Assembly (NCBI RefSeq): GCF_964355755.1
Contig: NC_092679.1
Span: 12,020,932 to 12,084,931, forward strand
DNA length: 64,000 bases
DNA from: Antedon mediterranea
Lineage: Eukaryota > Echinodermata > Crinoidea > Comatulida > Antedonidae
Direction: 5' to 3'
The notes below the pieces were generated by a model, which had not been told where the DNA came from, did no database searches, and saw nothing but the letters and a program-made list of their open reading frames with translations. The position numbers and the translations under genes were made by a program. Of the stretch, positions 46,805 to 61,512 are shown one piece after another. How positions within the stretch are numbered: the stretch's first letter is position 1; each line of letters opens with the position of its first letter.

Positions 46805-49800
46805 CTGAAAGAAATTAAACCAATAATAATTAAAAATAATATATAAATTAGGATCTAAATGGATATCCCAACATTACTTGCTTTATTGGAAAAATCTGAT
46901 TTTTTCTTATCTTAAAAATTCTAAATTTAATAGGTTCATTTTACTGCTCAATTTAATTATTACAGTTTTAAAATTGGTTAAGTTTAGTTTAGGCCACCAT
47001 TTTTTGCCAAAAAATTCGAAGATTTTTCTAAGACTAGTGTCAGGCCATATTAGTCACTGCACACATGAATTCTTGCTGTCATAACCTAACAAATAACACA
47101 CAACTTACATCTTTATATTTGATAATTATAATACAATCATCTCCATTAATACAATTAAAGTACAAGAGACTAATACAGGATCTAGCTAGCACTTTGCAAT
47201 GTCAAATGTACTTCCTATCCATGACCTTGTGAGTGGGTGAATAATTTGTAACAATGACCTTGCCATCAGTGAGTGAAAAGTTCTAGTGTTTTGGTTTGTA
47301 AACTCATTTTCCCATTAATTAATGTACAGAAATTCTGTGTATAAATACTGTTGATCGTTAAGCAGGAATTAACTGATTGCAACACCAAAAACAAATATAT
47401 CATAAATATAATGCACTCTGGTTTTTTGTAGAGTGGTATGTACCAATTAGGAGTCTGATTTAACTTCCATAAATCATGGTTATCCAATTTTTGAAGCATT
47501 TATTACAGTATATATTTATTTAATCTTTTGTCTATAAAATTTGACACATATACTCATAACTACTGTATACTAACATTACAATCCACCAACAATATTCTTG
47601 ATATTATCATGGAGTAATGATATTATGTTATATTTTTCATGTAATGAGGAACTTATTTGATGTTACCATACCACAATGACATCACAAAAAAATAAATGCC
47701 TCCCTTGAAAAAAAAATTGGCTCACTCGAATAACAAGGGGCATTTTTTGAATAAATACTGTACAGTGTTATAGTTTCTTCATTGTGTAACCATTGAGTTT
47801 TGTAATAGCTAAATAAACATACTGTGATGTAATTTCAATGATAACCAACAGACAACCTTTTATCTATACAAGTAAATTGATTAGGCTGTAAATCAATCAT
47901 GCTTTAAATAGTTAATCATTGTGAACTTTATGAATGAAGGAAGCTGCTGTATGCAAATCAAAGTTCAAATCTCAAGCAGTTTAAAATCAATATATGTAAT
48001 GTAATGCTAAAAATAGATTATGACTCACACAAAATGTCTGAGAGTAATTTCATGCCAGCATCCTTAGATATTATAATTCAAATTGATAATTCATAATATA
48101 ATAATATTGTTACTGTAGGTCTTTTCATAAATTATTCACTAAAAAATAAAGAGATTTGAAGGTGATGATAATACAGTAAATTGTTTGCCTTTTCTTTACT
48201 CACAAAATATGGAATGGAAAAACCCATCTCCTGTAATACAAATAGACTGTATGTACTGAGATTGAGAACAACAATTAAATCTAACCCCAATACTAGAGCA
48301 ACCCAGGAGCCAAATCGTAAGCGTAAATGGGGTATATGGTGGTTTCTATCTGTATGCATAGTATTTTCTTAGGTCCTATAAAGAAGTCAATGTTTTGTAA
48401 TATTCAGGTCAATTAAGAATTGGAAAGATTACAGTATTACGAACATATTTAGCTCAGCAGGTTGGAATAAATGGTCGATATTCTCAATGCAATTTATTTA
48501 ATTCAACAAATACGTTTTACATGGAAAATAATTTAAAAAGTTCACCATAAAAATGACAGAAGTACAGTATCCTCAATAATGGAAAGAGTATTAAGTTTTA
48601 GTGGGTCAGCTTGGGTTCCATATTGATGGTTATCAAGTGTCTCTTGACCATGTCGTTTATCTTCCCAATAATCTGTATTTTCATACCAATTTCTGATGAC
48701 TTTGTTGATGGTGATCTCTATCAATCACTCTAGGTACAACACTTCTAATAGCAGCACCTACATTTTTAATTTAAACCTAATTGGATTATTTCAATAACTT
48801 GACCTACTTGAATTAACCACCAACAGTAGGGGTTCACAACAATTGTACATTTAATAGCTTTGTAGTCTATTTTTAGACATGGTATTTGATAACTATTTAT
48901 TTCATTTTTTTAGACCTTTTCAGTTCACAGATCATGATATCAGCAGTAGTAAAAATTACCTTCTGTTTTGGCAATAATTGCTAAAGTGTGAAAAAAGCAC
49001 CAGTGCATAAGTATTGATGCAAATTAATTTGTCAGACACACAGGATAAAGCATCTTTTTCTCATATCAAGATATTAGAGAAAAAGAATGTAAATATTATT
49101 AATAACCATATTTAAAAAAAATGTTTAAATCATCCCTACCTTGTGTTTATATAAATCCACCAAAAATGATTACAATATATTATTGAATAATGCAAGTTTG
49201 CAATAATTGCTAATATTTGGCCATCAATGTGGCACACAGTTGTATCTCAAAGTGTAGGTCTAACTGCTGTAAACTTGTGTTGTGTATGCACACTTGGACC
49301 AATCAGATTGGAATAGTCTATTTAATTAGAGGGATGTCTGACCTTCCTTTTGGAAGGAAGCTGTTATTAGAAATGGAAATGTCTCTATACAGCTGATAGC
49401 AGCTGACAAGAATAGGATGTAGTCTACTAAATATTTAACCTATTAAAACTATAATGTTCTATTAAAAAAACAAGGCATAATGATATAACGAAGTATTGTT
49501 CCAATAAGGAAACATTAATGTCAGGGTGTTTAGACGCTACTGCATAGAATTGTGTCGTGTAGGCAGATCTAAAAGGAGAGTCAGATGGTAACGGGTACAT
49601 GGGCAACAACACCCCTCTCCATCAAACATATGCACACATTAAATTGTGAAAATGATAAAACTAAATGGCTAAACATAGGACATTATGCTTCATATCACAA
49701 TTTTTACTGTCAGGCACCTTCTTTCTTTCACCCTTCTATTATAAAATCCTGGATACTGGTGTCATTCCAACATCAATGACTTGACATGGTGGTCTCAAAT

Positions 49801-50150
49801 TTAGCTTTTATTCATTATTGGCAGAGCCATTTCGTAATATGCTTAAAATTGCTAAGATATCCATGTAATGTAATCTAAGAGAGCGTTGAGCATTGATAGC
49901 AAAATACCCAATGGCTACGGATATTATAAGACCTACATAATACGAGTAAAGTAGGCCAAATGTGTACAGATACTAAATTACACTGAATGAATTACATCTT
50001 TTTATAATGCTAATAATAATACATACAAGGACTTAATTTTTGTTTATAAACTAGCAAACTGAAAAACCTGGATATGTTTCAAATGTTCGCAGCCCAATTA
50101 TAAAAATTTAACTCAATACTGTAAATACAAAACAAACCCCATCCATTACA
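46805..50150. other. AT-rich region upstream of the first DAAM coding exon
   Basis: No gene could be supported. The untranslated first exon and promoter of DAAM should lie here or further right, but no CpG-rich candidate stands out. ORFs such as the one at 48132-48359 lack splice context or family signs. Confidence 0.4.
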
Positions 50151-50162
50151 TTCAGACTACAT

Positions 50163-50260
50163 TGAGGGGTAGCTGACTCATTTGAGTTACAGCGATGTCT
50201 GCCCCTGCTGCCCAGCATTTTTTCACTCTATTTTATATTTGATACTGGTCGAAATGAGTA
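50163..50260 (+). repeat. GGGGYARCTGACTC repeat, copy 2
   Basis: GAGGGGTAGCTGACTCATTT, then GAGTTACAG and TGTCTGCCCCTG, matches the stretch at 20757-20815 (GGGGCAACTGACTC, GAGTTATAG, GCCCCTG). It ends in ACTGGTCGAAATGA, which is also the start of the 72-bp array that follows. Confidence 0.6.
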
Positions 50261-50965
50261 CAGTAGATCAGGCAGGGCTAGACCAGCACACCAAAATCTC
50301 CACAAACCATTTTATGCTGGTCGAAATGAGTACAGTAGATTAGGCAGGGCTAGACCAGCACACCAAAATCCCCACAAACCATTTTATGCTGGTCGAAATG
50401 AGTACAGTAGATCAGGCAGGGCTAGACCAGCACACCAAAATCTCCACAAACCATTTTATGCTGGTCGAAATGAGTACAGTAGATCAGGCAGGGCTAGACC
50501 AGCACACCAAAATCTCCACAAACCATTTTATACTGGTTGAAATGAGTACAGTAGATTAGCCAGGGCTAGACCAGCACACCAAAATCTCCACAAACCATTT
50601 TATACTGGTTGAAATGAGTACAGTAGATCAGGCAGGGCTAAACCAGCACACCAAAATCTCCACAAACCATTTTATACTGGTTGAAATGAGTACAGTAGAT
50701 TAGCCAGGGCTAGACCAGCACACCAAAATCTCCACAAACCATTTTATACTGGTTGAAATGAGTACAGTAGATAAGGCAGGGCTAAACCAGCACACCATAA
50801 TCTCCACAAACCATTTTATGCTGGTTGAAATGAGTACAGTATATCAGGCAGGGCTAGACCAGCACACCAAAATCTCCACAAACCATTTTATGCTGGTTGA
50901 AATGAGTACAGTAGATCAGGCAGGGCTAGACCAGCACACCAAAATCTCCACAAACCATTTCAGAT
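50243..50965 (+). repeat. 72-bp tandem array, ~10 copies
   Basis: CTGGTCGAAATGAGTACAG recurs every 72 bp (50245, 50317, 50389 and on) to about 50960. Units differ by a few substitutions (GGTCG/GGTTG, GATCAGG/GATTAGC). The period is a multiple of three, so one frame stays open over the last three units (50758-51006) with a 24-residue repeat. There is no evidence of translation. Confidence 0.93.
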
Positions 50966-53900
50966 ACTCAACACCAATACAAACAATCAAAATTTCACCC
51001 GATTGAAATTTGTATTATAAGTTATTTTACAATTTATCACAATGTATCCTGATTCTACTTAAGTACAAAAAATATCATAATTTTAATTTTGAGAAAACTG
51101 TATCTTGTATTTTTGTGGAGATAATATGAATAAAGGTGGATAATAAAAAGTTGATTAATTAATTATATTAATATAGTTGAATTTATAAATTCAATTCCAG
51201 TGTACTGTATAGTAGGTTATGTGTACAGTATGTGAATCTACAGTACTCAGAGTAATATAATGTATAGTATTATTATTACTCTGGTTAGTGACAAAACATG
51301 GTATTAATTATGTTGATGTTTGCCAGTAAAAGCTTCTAGTGTTTTTAACTTTGTCAGATTTCACACTATGAGTGATGCTTTTGAAATAAAGATCATTGAG
51401 GCACACAATGCGTACCATTATATACAAGATGCCTACAGACAAATGTAAAACACAATTCATTCCAGCTGGGTGAGAAGAAAGCACAGACTGCAAAGAACAA
51501 AGATCACATTTACACTTGTTCGCCTGCCTGTCCACAGTAATGCATAATGAGCTAGTGTAGTGTGTGATTATACAGCTATTTCAGGCTTGTTTGGGAAAAT
51601 ACTATCTTTATTCAAAACAAACAAACTGAACAACTACATTTAGTTGTAAACAGTAAGTAAAACAGCCATGCATTATAATTATTATTAATGGTTTGAATAC
51701 AAAATGAAATATTAAGCAAAATATACAAAACTTCCACCCTTCCCACACACAAAAGTGGATGTAATTTCATGTTCAATAGGATCAGTTTGTGTTAATTGTT
51801 ATTTTCAGGTTTTTTTTATTCAGAGCCTGTGTATCTACAGTATTGTTCAAATGTATAAATTCCCTTTATCTATATTGATAACTGAATTAAATATAATTTA
51901 TTTGCAATAATCCTCCTCATAAAACAAAATGACAGGAATATGATCACAGTTGTCAACAACTTATTAATTGTCCATAAACATTCAATTTGCTAAAGCACGC
52001 CTGCTGTTACTAATACTAATACAATGCTTCTATATTATAATTATTCATATTGTGACATTGTGCTTTTTTAATGTCTCTTTTACTGTCAGGTTTTAACAAA
52101 TAAAGGCGATCAAGGAATAAAATAATTTTTTCTTCATTGCTGCATTTTGTAAATGTTGTTTTGTGCTATAGTATGTTTGAATTATATTGTAAAGTTTTAA
52201 CTTGTTTAAGTAATTTTATGGTCGATATAACTAAACGTCTTTTGATAGTTTGTGTTCAAAAGTTGAATATGATGTGCGATATATTTCAATTAAAATAAAA
52301 AGCATTTAGCAAGAAAGTGGGTCTGTATAAATGATATTTCCTACTGTGTAATATACAGTACAAGGTTTGAAGAAAAAAAAAAGAGGTCAAAAGTTACTGA
52401 GTACCCATACCTCAAAGTAATGGCCTTTAAAAGAAAAAAAAATTACACAGACTCTCTTTCTTAATATAGATTATATAATAATAATTTAATATACTGTACT
52501 TTGTAAAAAAAATGTAAGGAGTTCAATGGGACGATTTTAAACTAGTACTAGTAGTACTGTACCCATTATACCATTCAAATTTTCTATATCTATTCGAAAT
52601 ACTATCCCTGAAATTGTTTAACTTTTGTAAATTCTAATTAAAGTTAATAGAGCTTGTAGTAATAAGTCTATACAATGTTTTCAATATTTTATAGGTCAAA
52701 TTTCTGAAAAATTATGTAATGGTATAGCTGGGTAATCACAACACAGGTGGAAACAATGGACCATTCAAGGTAAAAAATATATAATATCACAGGCGTAGGT
52801 TAGGCCACAAGTGAAAGAAATTCAGAGAATAAAAGCCCAGTCCATAGGCAGTATAAACCACAAAAACAGTCATCAATAAAAATTCATTTTCACAATGGAG
52901 GACCACAATGGAAGGCTTTAAATTGTTGACTAATGCCCTGTGGAGAAACCACATTGAAGTGAATACCTAGTCATACTATTACTTTCATTTTGTAGTGTGT
53001 AAATATAAAACAAAATGGGTATCACCAAAAAAAAAACCATAAGAGACAGGAGGAAGGTGGTGAACAGAGTGTTTCTGTTCATCAAGAAGCGTTATTTATA
53101 TTTGAGACAAGTGGTTGGCAAATAACCATCACACTAAAAGCACTGTTTAACCTCTACAAATCTGTTTTTTCATAGAAAATTGGAGAGAAAGGAAGACTGG
53201 GACATGCACAGTTTAAAAGTAGGCGGGGCTTAGTGTAAATTGCCATCATCCAACTCTTCTCATCCTGATGCGTAAAGTCCCTATTTCAACTGGACCCACT
53301 ACTATTCATAAAGTTAAGCTGGTTTTACTCTTATCTCGCAACACAAGTAATTTGACAAGCCATCTTTTTTTATTGGCCCAGGCAGTTTTGTGCTATAGTA
53401 GTGGGAACCAAACATTAGTTACAAATATGAATTCCTAACCTGTCTACCTAGGATACAGGCAATTGAGAAGAAAACAAATTAGAAATTCTTTATACTGTGG
53501 ACGTCACAATTCTATTTTTGTGAAACCTACAGTAGTCAATGAACTGACTAAGTGTCAAGTATGTACTTAAATTATTTAATTATAACAAACTTAATTCAAT
53601 TTCCCTGGAAATAATACAAAATAAAATTCCATTTTCTGATGATAGATTTTAAGATCCAGATGTCTTGAGACTTTAAAAAGTTATCCCTGAGAATGTTAAT
53701 TGAGAATAAACAACATAGAGTTTAGAACTCAGTTTAGACTAGTATGAAAAACTGCTTTTCAAATCTATTAACCTGGATAGAACTAATCAGTACCTTTCAT
53801 ATTTGTAATTATATTTACAGTCAAAATCTGGATGTGTGAAAGAAGACGTTTAGACCATGTTATAAGCATGTGTGTACCTTCATAAACACATCATCCACAA

Positions 53901-54590
53901 CAAAAAGTTAGAAATATCCGGTCACCATAACTTGTGCCCCCTGATATTGATCATCTTTCCTCTTAAAAATATTACCGTAATATTTTCTTATGTAGGTGTC
54001 GCAGACTTATTTATACCTGCATTGCAATTTCTGTTTCCGACTGTTTTAGTCCATGGTACTACTGTAGGGCTAATAATCACCATTATTTTGTGTTGCAGTT
54101 GAACATCGATAACAGGTTAAATGGCGTTCTCACTTCCAATCGTTTGCGGGTTATTTATTCACACGGTTATTCCTCGGCTGTGTGAAAAGGGCTCTGAGTG
54201 AGTGTGCTTTGGATTTTGGCACAAGCCTCAAATTAAAGGCAAACTGCTTTCTCATCTGGAATAATTATATGCTGTGTTTAGCACATTACAGAGGTCTGGA
54301 ATGCTAACTTTCACAGAGTTCAACTATAATAGTTAGGTTTATGTAAACATGTATTCTTATGGACTTGTTTTTGTTAACTCTAGGAGGGCTTAATCATATG
54401 AGTGGATATAATCCTTAAAATAATATTAGAACTTACAATTGTGAGCACAGTACTATCAAAGTTACTAACACATTTTAACAAACTCCTGTTGAATGAAGAC
54501 TGCATGATACACATGACATTACTGTACTTCAATAAGGAACTCTTTTTTTTTTTATTAATCTGCTTTCCTACTTTCGACCAATATTTTTCA
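50966..54590. other. Intergenic, AT-rich, no feature supported
   Basis: I see no exon with good splice signals and no clear repeat unit. Only short homopolymer runs and AT-rich sequence. Confidence 0.45.
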
Positions 54591-54597
54591 GTTTTAT

Positions 54598-54985
54598 CTT
54601 ATACCCTTTTCACATCTGCATAAATTGTTACAACTTGTAAGAATTTGTAACCTGGTTTGATCTCCAGACTTATTATGTTTTCACACACGCATACGCGAAC
54701 CTTGTGAATTCTCGGGAGGAAAGAATAGCTGCGCGCTATTTGACTACTATGATTGGTCAATTAATACCAGGGCAATACACGTGCGTCACGTGCAGTAAGA
54801 ATTCAGAACATCTCAGAACAAAAATACAGGCCTCTTGTTGGTGTGTTTTTCTTCCGAGATTTCACAAGGGACCCCTGTGAAATCTCGGGAAATTTCCCAC
54901 AAAATTTTCTTCACACTATGCAAAGCTGGATACAACAACTTGTTACAAGTTGTTTACATTTTGCAGATGTAAAAAGGGTATATAA
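54598..54985. mobile_element. Fold-back MITE, ~385 bp, TATACCCTTTT ends
   Basis: The left end TTATACCCTTTTCACATCTG is mirrored at the right by CAGATGTAAAAAGGGTATA. The inner parts GTTACAACTTGTAA and CTTGTTACAAGTTG are also inverted. The interior is CpG-richer (CACGTGCGTCACGTGC) and non-coding. Confidence 0.85.
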
Positions 54986-56280
54986 CATAGAATCATTTAT
55001 TTGAATTGAACATTTATTAGAATATTAGTCCCCTTGACATAATGTACGGTAGTAGGCCTACATGGGAGGGGTGCTCAAGATTATTAAAAAAACAGGATGC
55101 TGATATGCATAAAATTGATATTAATTAATAACTTATTGAAAAGTTGTACATTATCATTATTCCAACTGGCACCACTCCTGATATGCTATCTGTGTACAAA
55201 TAGATAAGCACTGTATCCATGCAAACAATTCACCAGTTGCATACAAGATTAACATTTCCAACTACTGTACTACTAACTGTGTATTCTATAATGATTGGTG
55301 ATAATGTTGCGAATCCGGAATAGTTTTCAAATCATAGAATTATCGTAATTGTCAGCTTACCTGAATATTCAATTTCTTGGTTGATAATTACCATGACTAT
55401 CAACAACATTTTTTCTTTACATTGTGAAAACTCATCATTACATTACAATGTACAGTAACTACTACTGTATACTGTATTGTTATTGTAGGGCCAATAAATA
55501 CATGTTATGAAAGGCATTTTGGGTAAATAAAATTTCAGAATTTCAGGAAAAATAGTCTCTATTTTGTGAGGATATAGAACATGTTTAATAAGTTTCAATA
55601 CTGGAAACTATATTAATTCATACAATATTAAATAAATTTCTTCATTAAAATTGTAAAAATAATTAGTCATCCTAAAGTAGTTTATTTCAAACAATTAATT
55701 GATTTTATACCTTTCAAGTTCATAGAAACCATACATCACACACTCCAGGGAAAGCAATTAATTAATTTAAATGTACTGTATGGTCAAGAACAATAGATGG
55801 ACACTGATCAGACTTCCAACTACAAAGATAAGCATTTGCCTACTAAATTTTACTCAAACAGAAAAATGGTTGTTGAAAACAAACCAATTTGCATTTTGGT
55901 TTAGAACAAGATAGCATTTCAACATACAGTAATATTTCTAACAAAAATGAATATTTTAGCACACATGGCATTTCAAATATAATATTTAAGAGCTGGAACA
56001 CAAAAATTATAAGACAGGAATACAGTACCACAAAAAAAAAAGGAGGGGGGGGGGGGGTAATGGGACTTTAATATTGTGTGAATGTATGCCGTTCATGTTA
56101 TAATCTGTTTTGAGGTGTACAGCAAATCTACTGTATATTCGTCTACCCCTCAAGCAAGCCAACCAACGAAGGAGACGATGTGGCGCATGCTCAACAACTC
56201 AAAATGAAACAAAAGTCCATGACATTACTTACAACTAAAGACTTTGGGCAAATTTACTGCAAAAGTTGCAACACATTCTC
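54986..56280. other. Intergenic, no gene seen
   Basis: AT-rich sequence with a G run at 56044-56056. Nothing else could be supported. Confidence 0.45.
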
Positions 56281-56452
56281 TAAAGTTTGTTTTCCACTAG
56301 AACGCAACGCAGGGATGTAAACTGCAACGCAGGGACGTTAACCGCAACGCAGGGACGTTAACCGCAACGCAGGGACGTTAACCGCAACGCAGGGACGTTA
56401 ACCGCAACCGCCTTACATCCTTACGTTGAGTTCTAGAGAAAACATAGCTTTA
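56281..56452. mobile_element. MITE, TTCCCACTAG family, copy 2, with internal 20-bp minisatellite
   Basis: The ends TAAAGTTTGTTTTCCACTAG and CTAGAGAAAACATAGCTTTA are inverted and match the element at 3717-3901. The subterminal word CGCAACGCAGGGACGTTAAC is repeated about five times (56320-56406) with a 20-bp period, an expansion absent from the other copy. Confidence 0.85.
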
Positions 56453-59400
56453 CTGATCTTATAGAGTACAGCTAAATAGTGAAATTAAATGATTATTTCT
56501 GCTACCAAGAAAAATTTAAGCAATTCAATTACAGCATAAAAATAAGCCCTAAAGAAAAACTTAATATGTGCAGTTAACATTAAACAACTCTTACACAACC
56601 TAAAACTAACAACATTAGATCAAATGTGAACATATGATACTGTTATGACGTCTTTCAACATCTTGCTTGTTAAAATAAACAGAGTTTGAATGCAATAACA
56701 AAACCACTGTTTTTAGAGTTAGCAGTGAGAGAATAAGTTAGGAAGAGTGTGTAAAACAGCCTCTAGAATAACAAACCCTAAGGAATTTAATAAACTTATG
56801 AAAAAAACACTTTCATCCATTACACAATGAATAGCAACAAATCTGGCAGAAGTTGACCACTACTAAATAAAACAATTCATGTTTTAGATTATTATTCTAA
56901 AAATTGTACCTTAGACCAGCTTTGTTTTGATGGTTTTTTTTGTTTTTGTTTTTGAGTGCTTATAATATGCTTGTTTTGGTTCAGTTGATGATACAGTGGT
57001 GCTTGATTTGGATTTGTATTACCCCAAACTATATACACTGCTTTATAACTGTCAGGAATGGTATGATAAAAAGTGTCCCTACTGTTTTTTGTCTTCCACT
57101 TTAATTTCCAACAGATTAAACATTTAAATGACAGTTTAGTAATGGCATTGAATAATTAAATCAGCTAGCCTTGGTTTACTGTGTATATAACAGACCTTGC
57201 ATCAGTCCCAGTCACACACTTCCTATAGGATGTACTAATTGAGGGTCTTGGGACTGTTGTAGACTGATGAAACTACTATGGTTCAATAGTTTCCTGATAA
57301 CTTTCTTGGCCTACAGTGTAAATCTAAACTGTCAAATATCAAGGTTAAATCTTCCAAAATACTTCTTTTTTCTGGTTCAGACTGTCAGCACTAGATTTGG
57401 AAAGTAAAGATACTAATAACTTTCCTAATGCTACATTGCTATACCATGTCAAATAGAAGCTGTGTGATAATTGATCATGGCCAGAGTAAACTGGTATAGT
57501 GTCTAGACCTAATCCTTGCATTATGAATTCTGGTGTCAATGTGTTGAGCTAAAGCTGACCACATTTGGTTCACACACAACAAAAATAATTTGCAGTGTAC
57601 AACTCTTAGTGTTACTGTTAAGCACTCATACCACATTTAAATACAGTATTAAAATAGAAGCATAATCAATTTTAATACATTTTCTAATAATCAACAATTT
57701 ATGCTTCCCTTTCAAATAAAACACATTAAATTTGAAGGAATTTTCCAAATTAAATAGCGGTGAGTTGAAATGCTATGGTACTAATCAAATCCAAATTAGT
57801 ATATAATCCATGAAATTTAATTTCACAGAACTAGCAAGGTTTAATGCATAAATATATGAACTGTCCATGACTCCTAGACAATAATGTCATGTACAGTACA
57901 GATACAGTATACAACATACTGTCTACAAGGTGTAGTAAGTGGAGGAAGGCTCATCATTATGCACCAAGCAAGGTAGAATGAAAATCACATGGGTTTGAGG
58001 AGCAAAGAATATAGTTACAGCAAACAAGAAACAGATGGTATTTAGCTCTCTGATAATTAAGTGTATAATTTTGAAAGAAAGTATATGTTACGGTACTGTT
58101 TTTTTTTTCTAATATCTGAGTTAAATACAGGCAAGTTTGAGGTTTTGCTTGTTCGACATTAAAATGGAAAAATAAAACAAAAATTCAATAAACCCTAGTT
58201 ATAATACGGTAAGTCACATGCCATGCCAGTACAGGTACAGTGCCAAAACATACCAATAACATGAATTGCTGTTGGCCCTCCCATTTTGTTGGGGAACATA
58301 GATGTTTCCTTCAGTTCAAACAGTTTTGATAAAGTTACCATTTTTCCAATTGGTACCTTTAAAAATCTAGCTGTACTGTACCACAAATGTTCCCATTATT
58401 CTTTACTAGTGACAATGTTTAACAAATTATTTCTGAAACAAAGATACAATTAATACATCGCACACATTGCTTATTATCATGAATAATCAACAGAGCGCAA
58501 ACCAATGGTGATGACATTAAATGAAAGATTAATTTGCATAATTATCTACCAGTAATTTAACAAAAGAAATCCGACATAATAATAATATAGTATCCAAGAG
58601 ATGGATATTTTATAAGGAAGTACTATATTTCTTTATGCTACGGCACGTAAAAAATAAAGGGTTTTTTCACTAAGTATTATATACTGTAGTTGGATTTACA
58701 CCAGTCAATTTTAGATGGACAGACATTCTCTATTGTTTTAAAGAATTAAATTAAAAAGGAAAGGGTATACACAGAAACAATATGCCGCCGAAAAGATATA
58801 CAAATTTATACATGAAAGCTTAGGGCATACTGTACTGCAAGTTTGAACTAATAATGAATATACCTTCTTATATGTACAACATGTTGTCATACGGTGGTTA
58901 TCTCATCAAGTATTCTTTACTGCATCAGAAGACAATCATAAAAAATAAATTGACCTACTTTATTATTCATAAGTTAGTAGCGGTTTTGAATACTGTTAGA
59001 TTTATAAAAATTGAATTTTTTAAGCATGGCCTGAACATGCTGCTGGTATCAGAAAACCAAAACATCCTCGAATCTAGTCAGCCGTTCACGAAAATTGAAC
59101 TACAGTATAACAATAGCAAGATCCTTATTCTATATCTGATAGGTCACTACACAGTGTGTATACAATACAAATTTGTCAGTCAACTGCGGGCTCTAAAGCC
59201 ACGATAAAACCAGACGGACAACATCCATTAAAACACATTTAGGAATGATGATTATTTTGGAGGCACAGTGAGGCCCTTAGTTTTAAAATCAGGAATAGGC
59301 AAATACTGTATAAATACAACATAGAACAAATATGTTAAATTAAACATTTAAATCTATACCTACTGTTAATTTATTTACTACTTTTATTAGTAGAATCTTA

Positions 59401-61512
59401 ACCATGTGTTGTTTTTTCAACCAATCACATGATGGTAAATGTTTTTACTCAGGTCCTCTATTGTACCTAGTTATCAACATACCTCTGACTACAATTAAGC
59501 TGGCCTATGGACAGACAAAGGTGGGTCATTTTTTTAAACAATTGTACAGCTTATAAGCAACATATGATAGCATTGTTTCATTCAGTTGGAATGCTATTGT
59601 AATAGGCCTTTATGTTAAAGGGTGTCAGCTGAACAGTAAACACACTGCTATTTAAAAGAATACCCAGGTATGTTAAATCAACTAAAAACAGTCCCGATAA
59701 TGAACGGAATATACGGGGCTTATGCACACACAGTTTAATCGTATATGACCGTCTCTTTCATTTACCATCCAAATGTGAAAATTCACTAGCAATTTTATAC
59801 CTATTTATCAATGTCATCAACCTTCTACTGATTCAAATGTTTTTCTCTGGGGCTGAAACCTTAGAAATTGGTTTCATCTTTTTAAAATTCCTACATACTA
59901 CCGAGGATTAAAGTTGTATGGCAACCCATAACTTGTAAAATGCCTTCCAGTCATCCAGCAAAGTTTATGTTTACAGTAAAAGTATTGGAAGGAATAAATT
60001 AAAATCTGCGATCCAGAAGGAAAGAAAATACTGGTGAGAATCTATGTTCAGACCTAAATTAATTTTAATACACATTTCAAGCCTAATGAAAAAAATAAGA
60101 TGAGATTTCAACACTTTCATTCAAACACAAGTTTGAGGTTGCTGTTGGCTTGGGATTTCCCAACCATTTTTTTTTTGGCCTAAATTTAGATTATGCGCGA
60201 CATGACATGAAGCTTGAGGTTGGGCCAAAAAGAGCAAGCCTCACACCGGATGCATGATACTTGACCTGTATGTTTAAAGTGTTGCCATCATTGTCTACTG
60301 TACTGTACACTTTCTTTTTAATTTGTTACATTGACTGTACAGTGCCACAGTTTTGTTTTTACAATTTAATACAATACTGTAATTTATAAATCACTGGTGT
60401 ACAGAATTCATCTGTATCATTATCAACAAAAATCATCAAAAAAACTGTACTGTTTTAAACTTTCACATCAACAAAATTGTCCAATTATAGTATACAGCAC
60501 CAAGTTGTACAGTACAGTAGGTCTACCATGGTTTTGAGTACCGTAGGGCCTGTAACGGCAAAATCCTTTATTGTGGACAATCTAAGACGACGTATGTTTG
60601 AGTTGTATACATTGATATTCAATATATAATACCAAACACTGGTTTGAATTTAGTGTACATTATGTGACTGTAAAGTGTAAACAAATTGTTAGGCTAACTG
60701 TGATACCAAGATTTCACAGGGTTTGTAATGTGTTTGAAAACTACACTAAGTTTCTTGGGATATTTACACTGTAACAACTATTTAATGTTTTAAGTGCAAG
60801 TTGTACAGTAACAAGTAAGTAAGTGTAAAAAGGACAGTATCTAAAACAAATTTAATTAAAGAATTACCTTATTATTAAGTACAGGTATACAGTATAAATT
60901 CCACAACTGTAATAAGATATTTGCTTTATAATATTAATATTGATCAATAAAAATAAAAGTATTTCTCTTTCTATTATGTAGTGTTGTAGTTGAATGCACA
61001 AGGAAATCAGAAATCTTTCAGGCGTGGAATTCTTTCACTGAATATCCTGTTGTTACCTACTGTAAAGATACCGAGTTTCTAATACAAATAAAATTGTAAA
61101 GAAAATAAAAAATAGATTGACAATGACAGTCCATATACTGTAATAATACTGTAAGGAAATAAAGCACAACCGATGAGTATTGGGTTTAACGTAGGCTACA
61201 TGACATATATCAAATCATGACATTTTTAAATAATGATAAATAAATTAAAGTATGCATCGTTGAGAATTCATTAGAACCTGATATTTATTTAGCTTTTTTA
61301 GCCATAATATCCATGTATTTTTAACTTAATTTAAGTTATAGCATAAATTTAACACAGTTCCCTATCAGTATCAATACCATTACAGTGCAAAAGGAGAATA
61401 AAATATAAGTTACCTAGAGTTCTCTTTTGAGACCTTTGTTATTTTATATTTTCTTGTCTGACTGAGTGAATGAGTACCCAAATTCAATAATGGCACTTGT
61501 TGTTATTGGTTA
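56453..61512. other. Intergenic, no gene firmly supported
   Basis: AT-rich. Two minus-strand open segments with acceptable splice signals (57342-57546 and 58254-58356) are noted under findings as unproven exon candidates. No repeats of clear structure were seen. Confidence 0.4.

Noticed and set aside
50758-51006. 82-codon frame with a 24-residue repeat
   Set aside because: A by-product of the 72-bp tandem array; other units have stops in this frame and there is no gene context.
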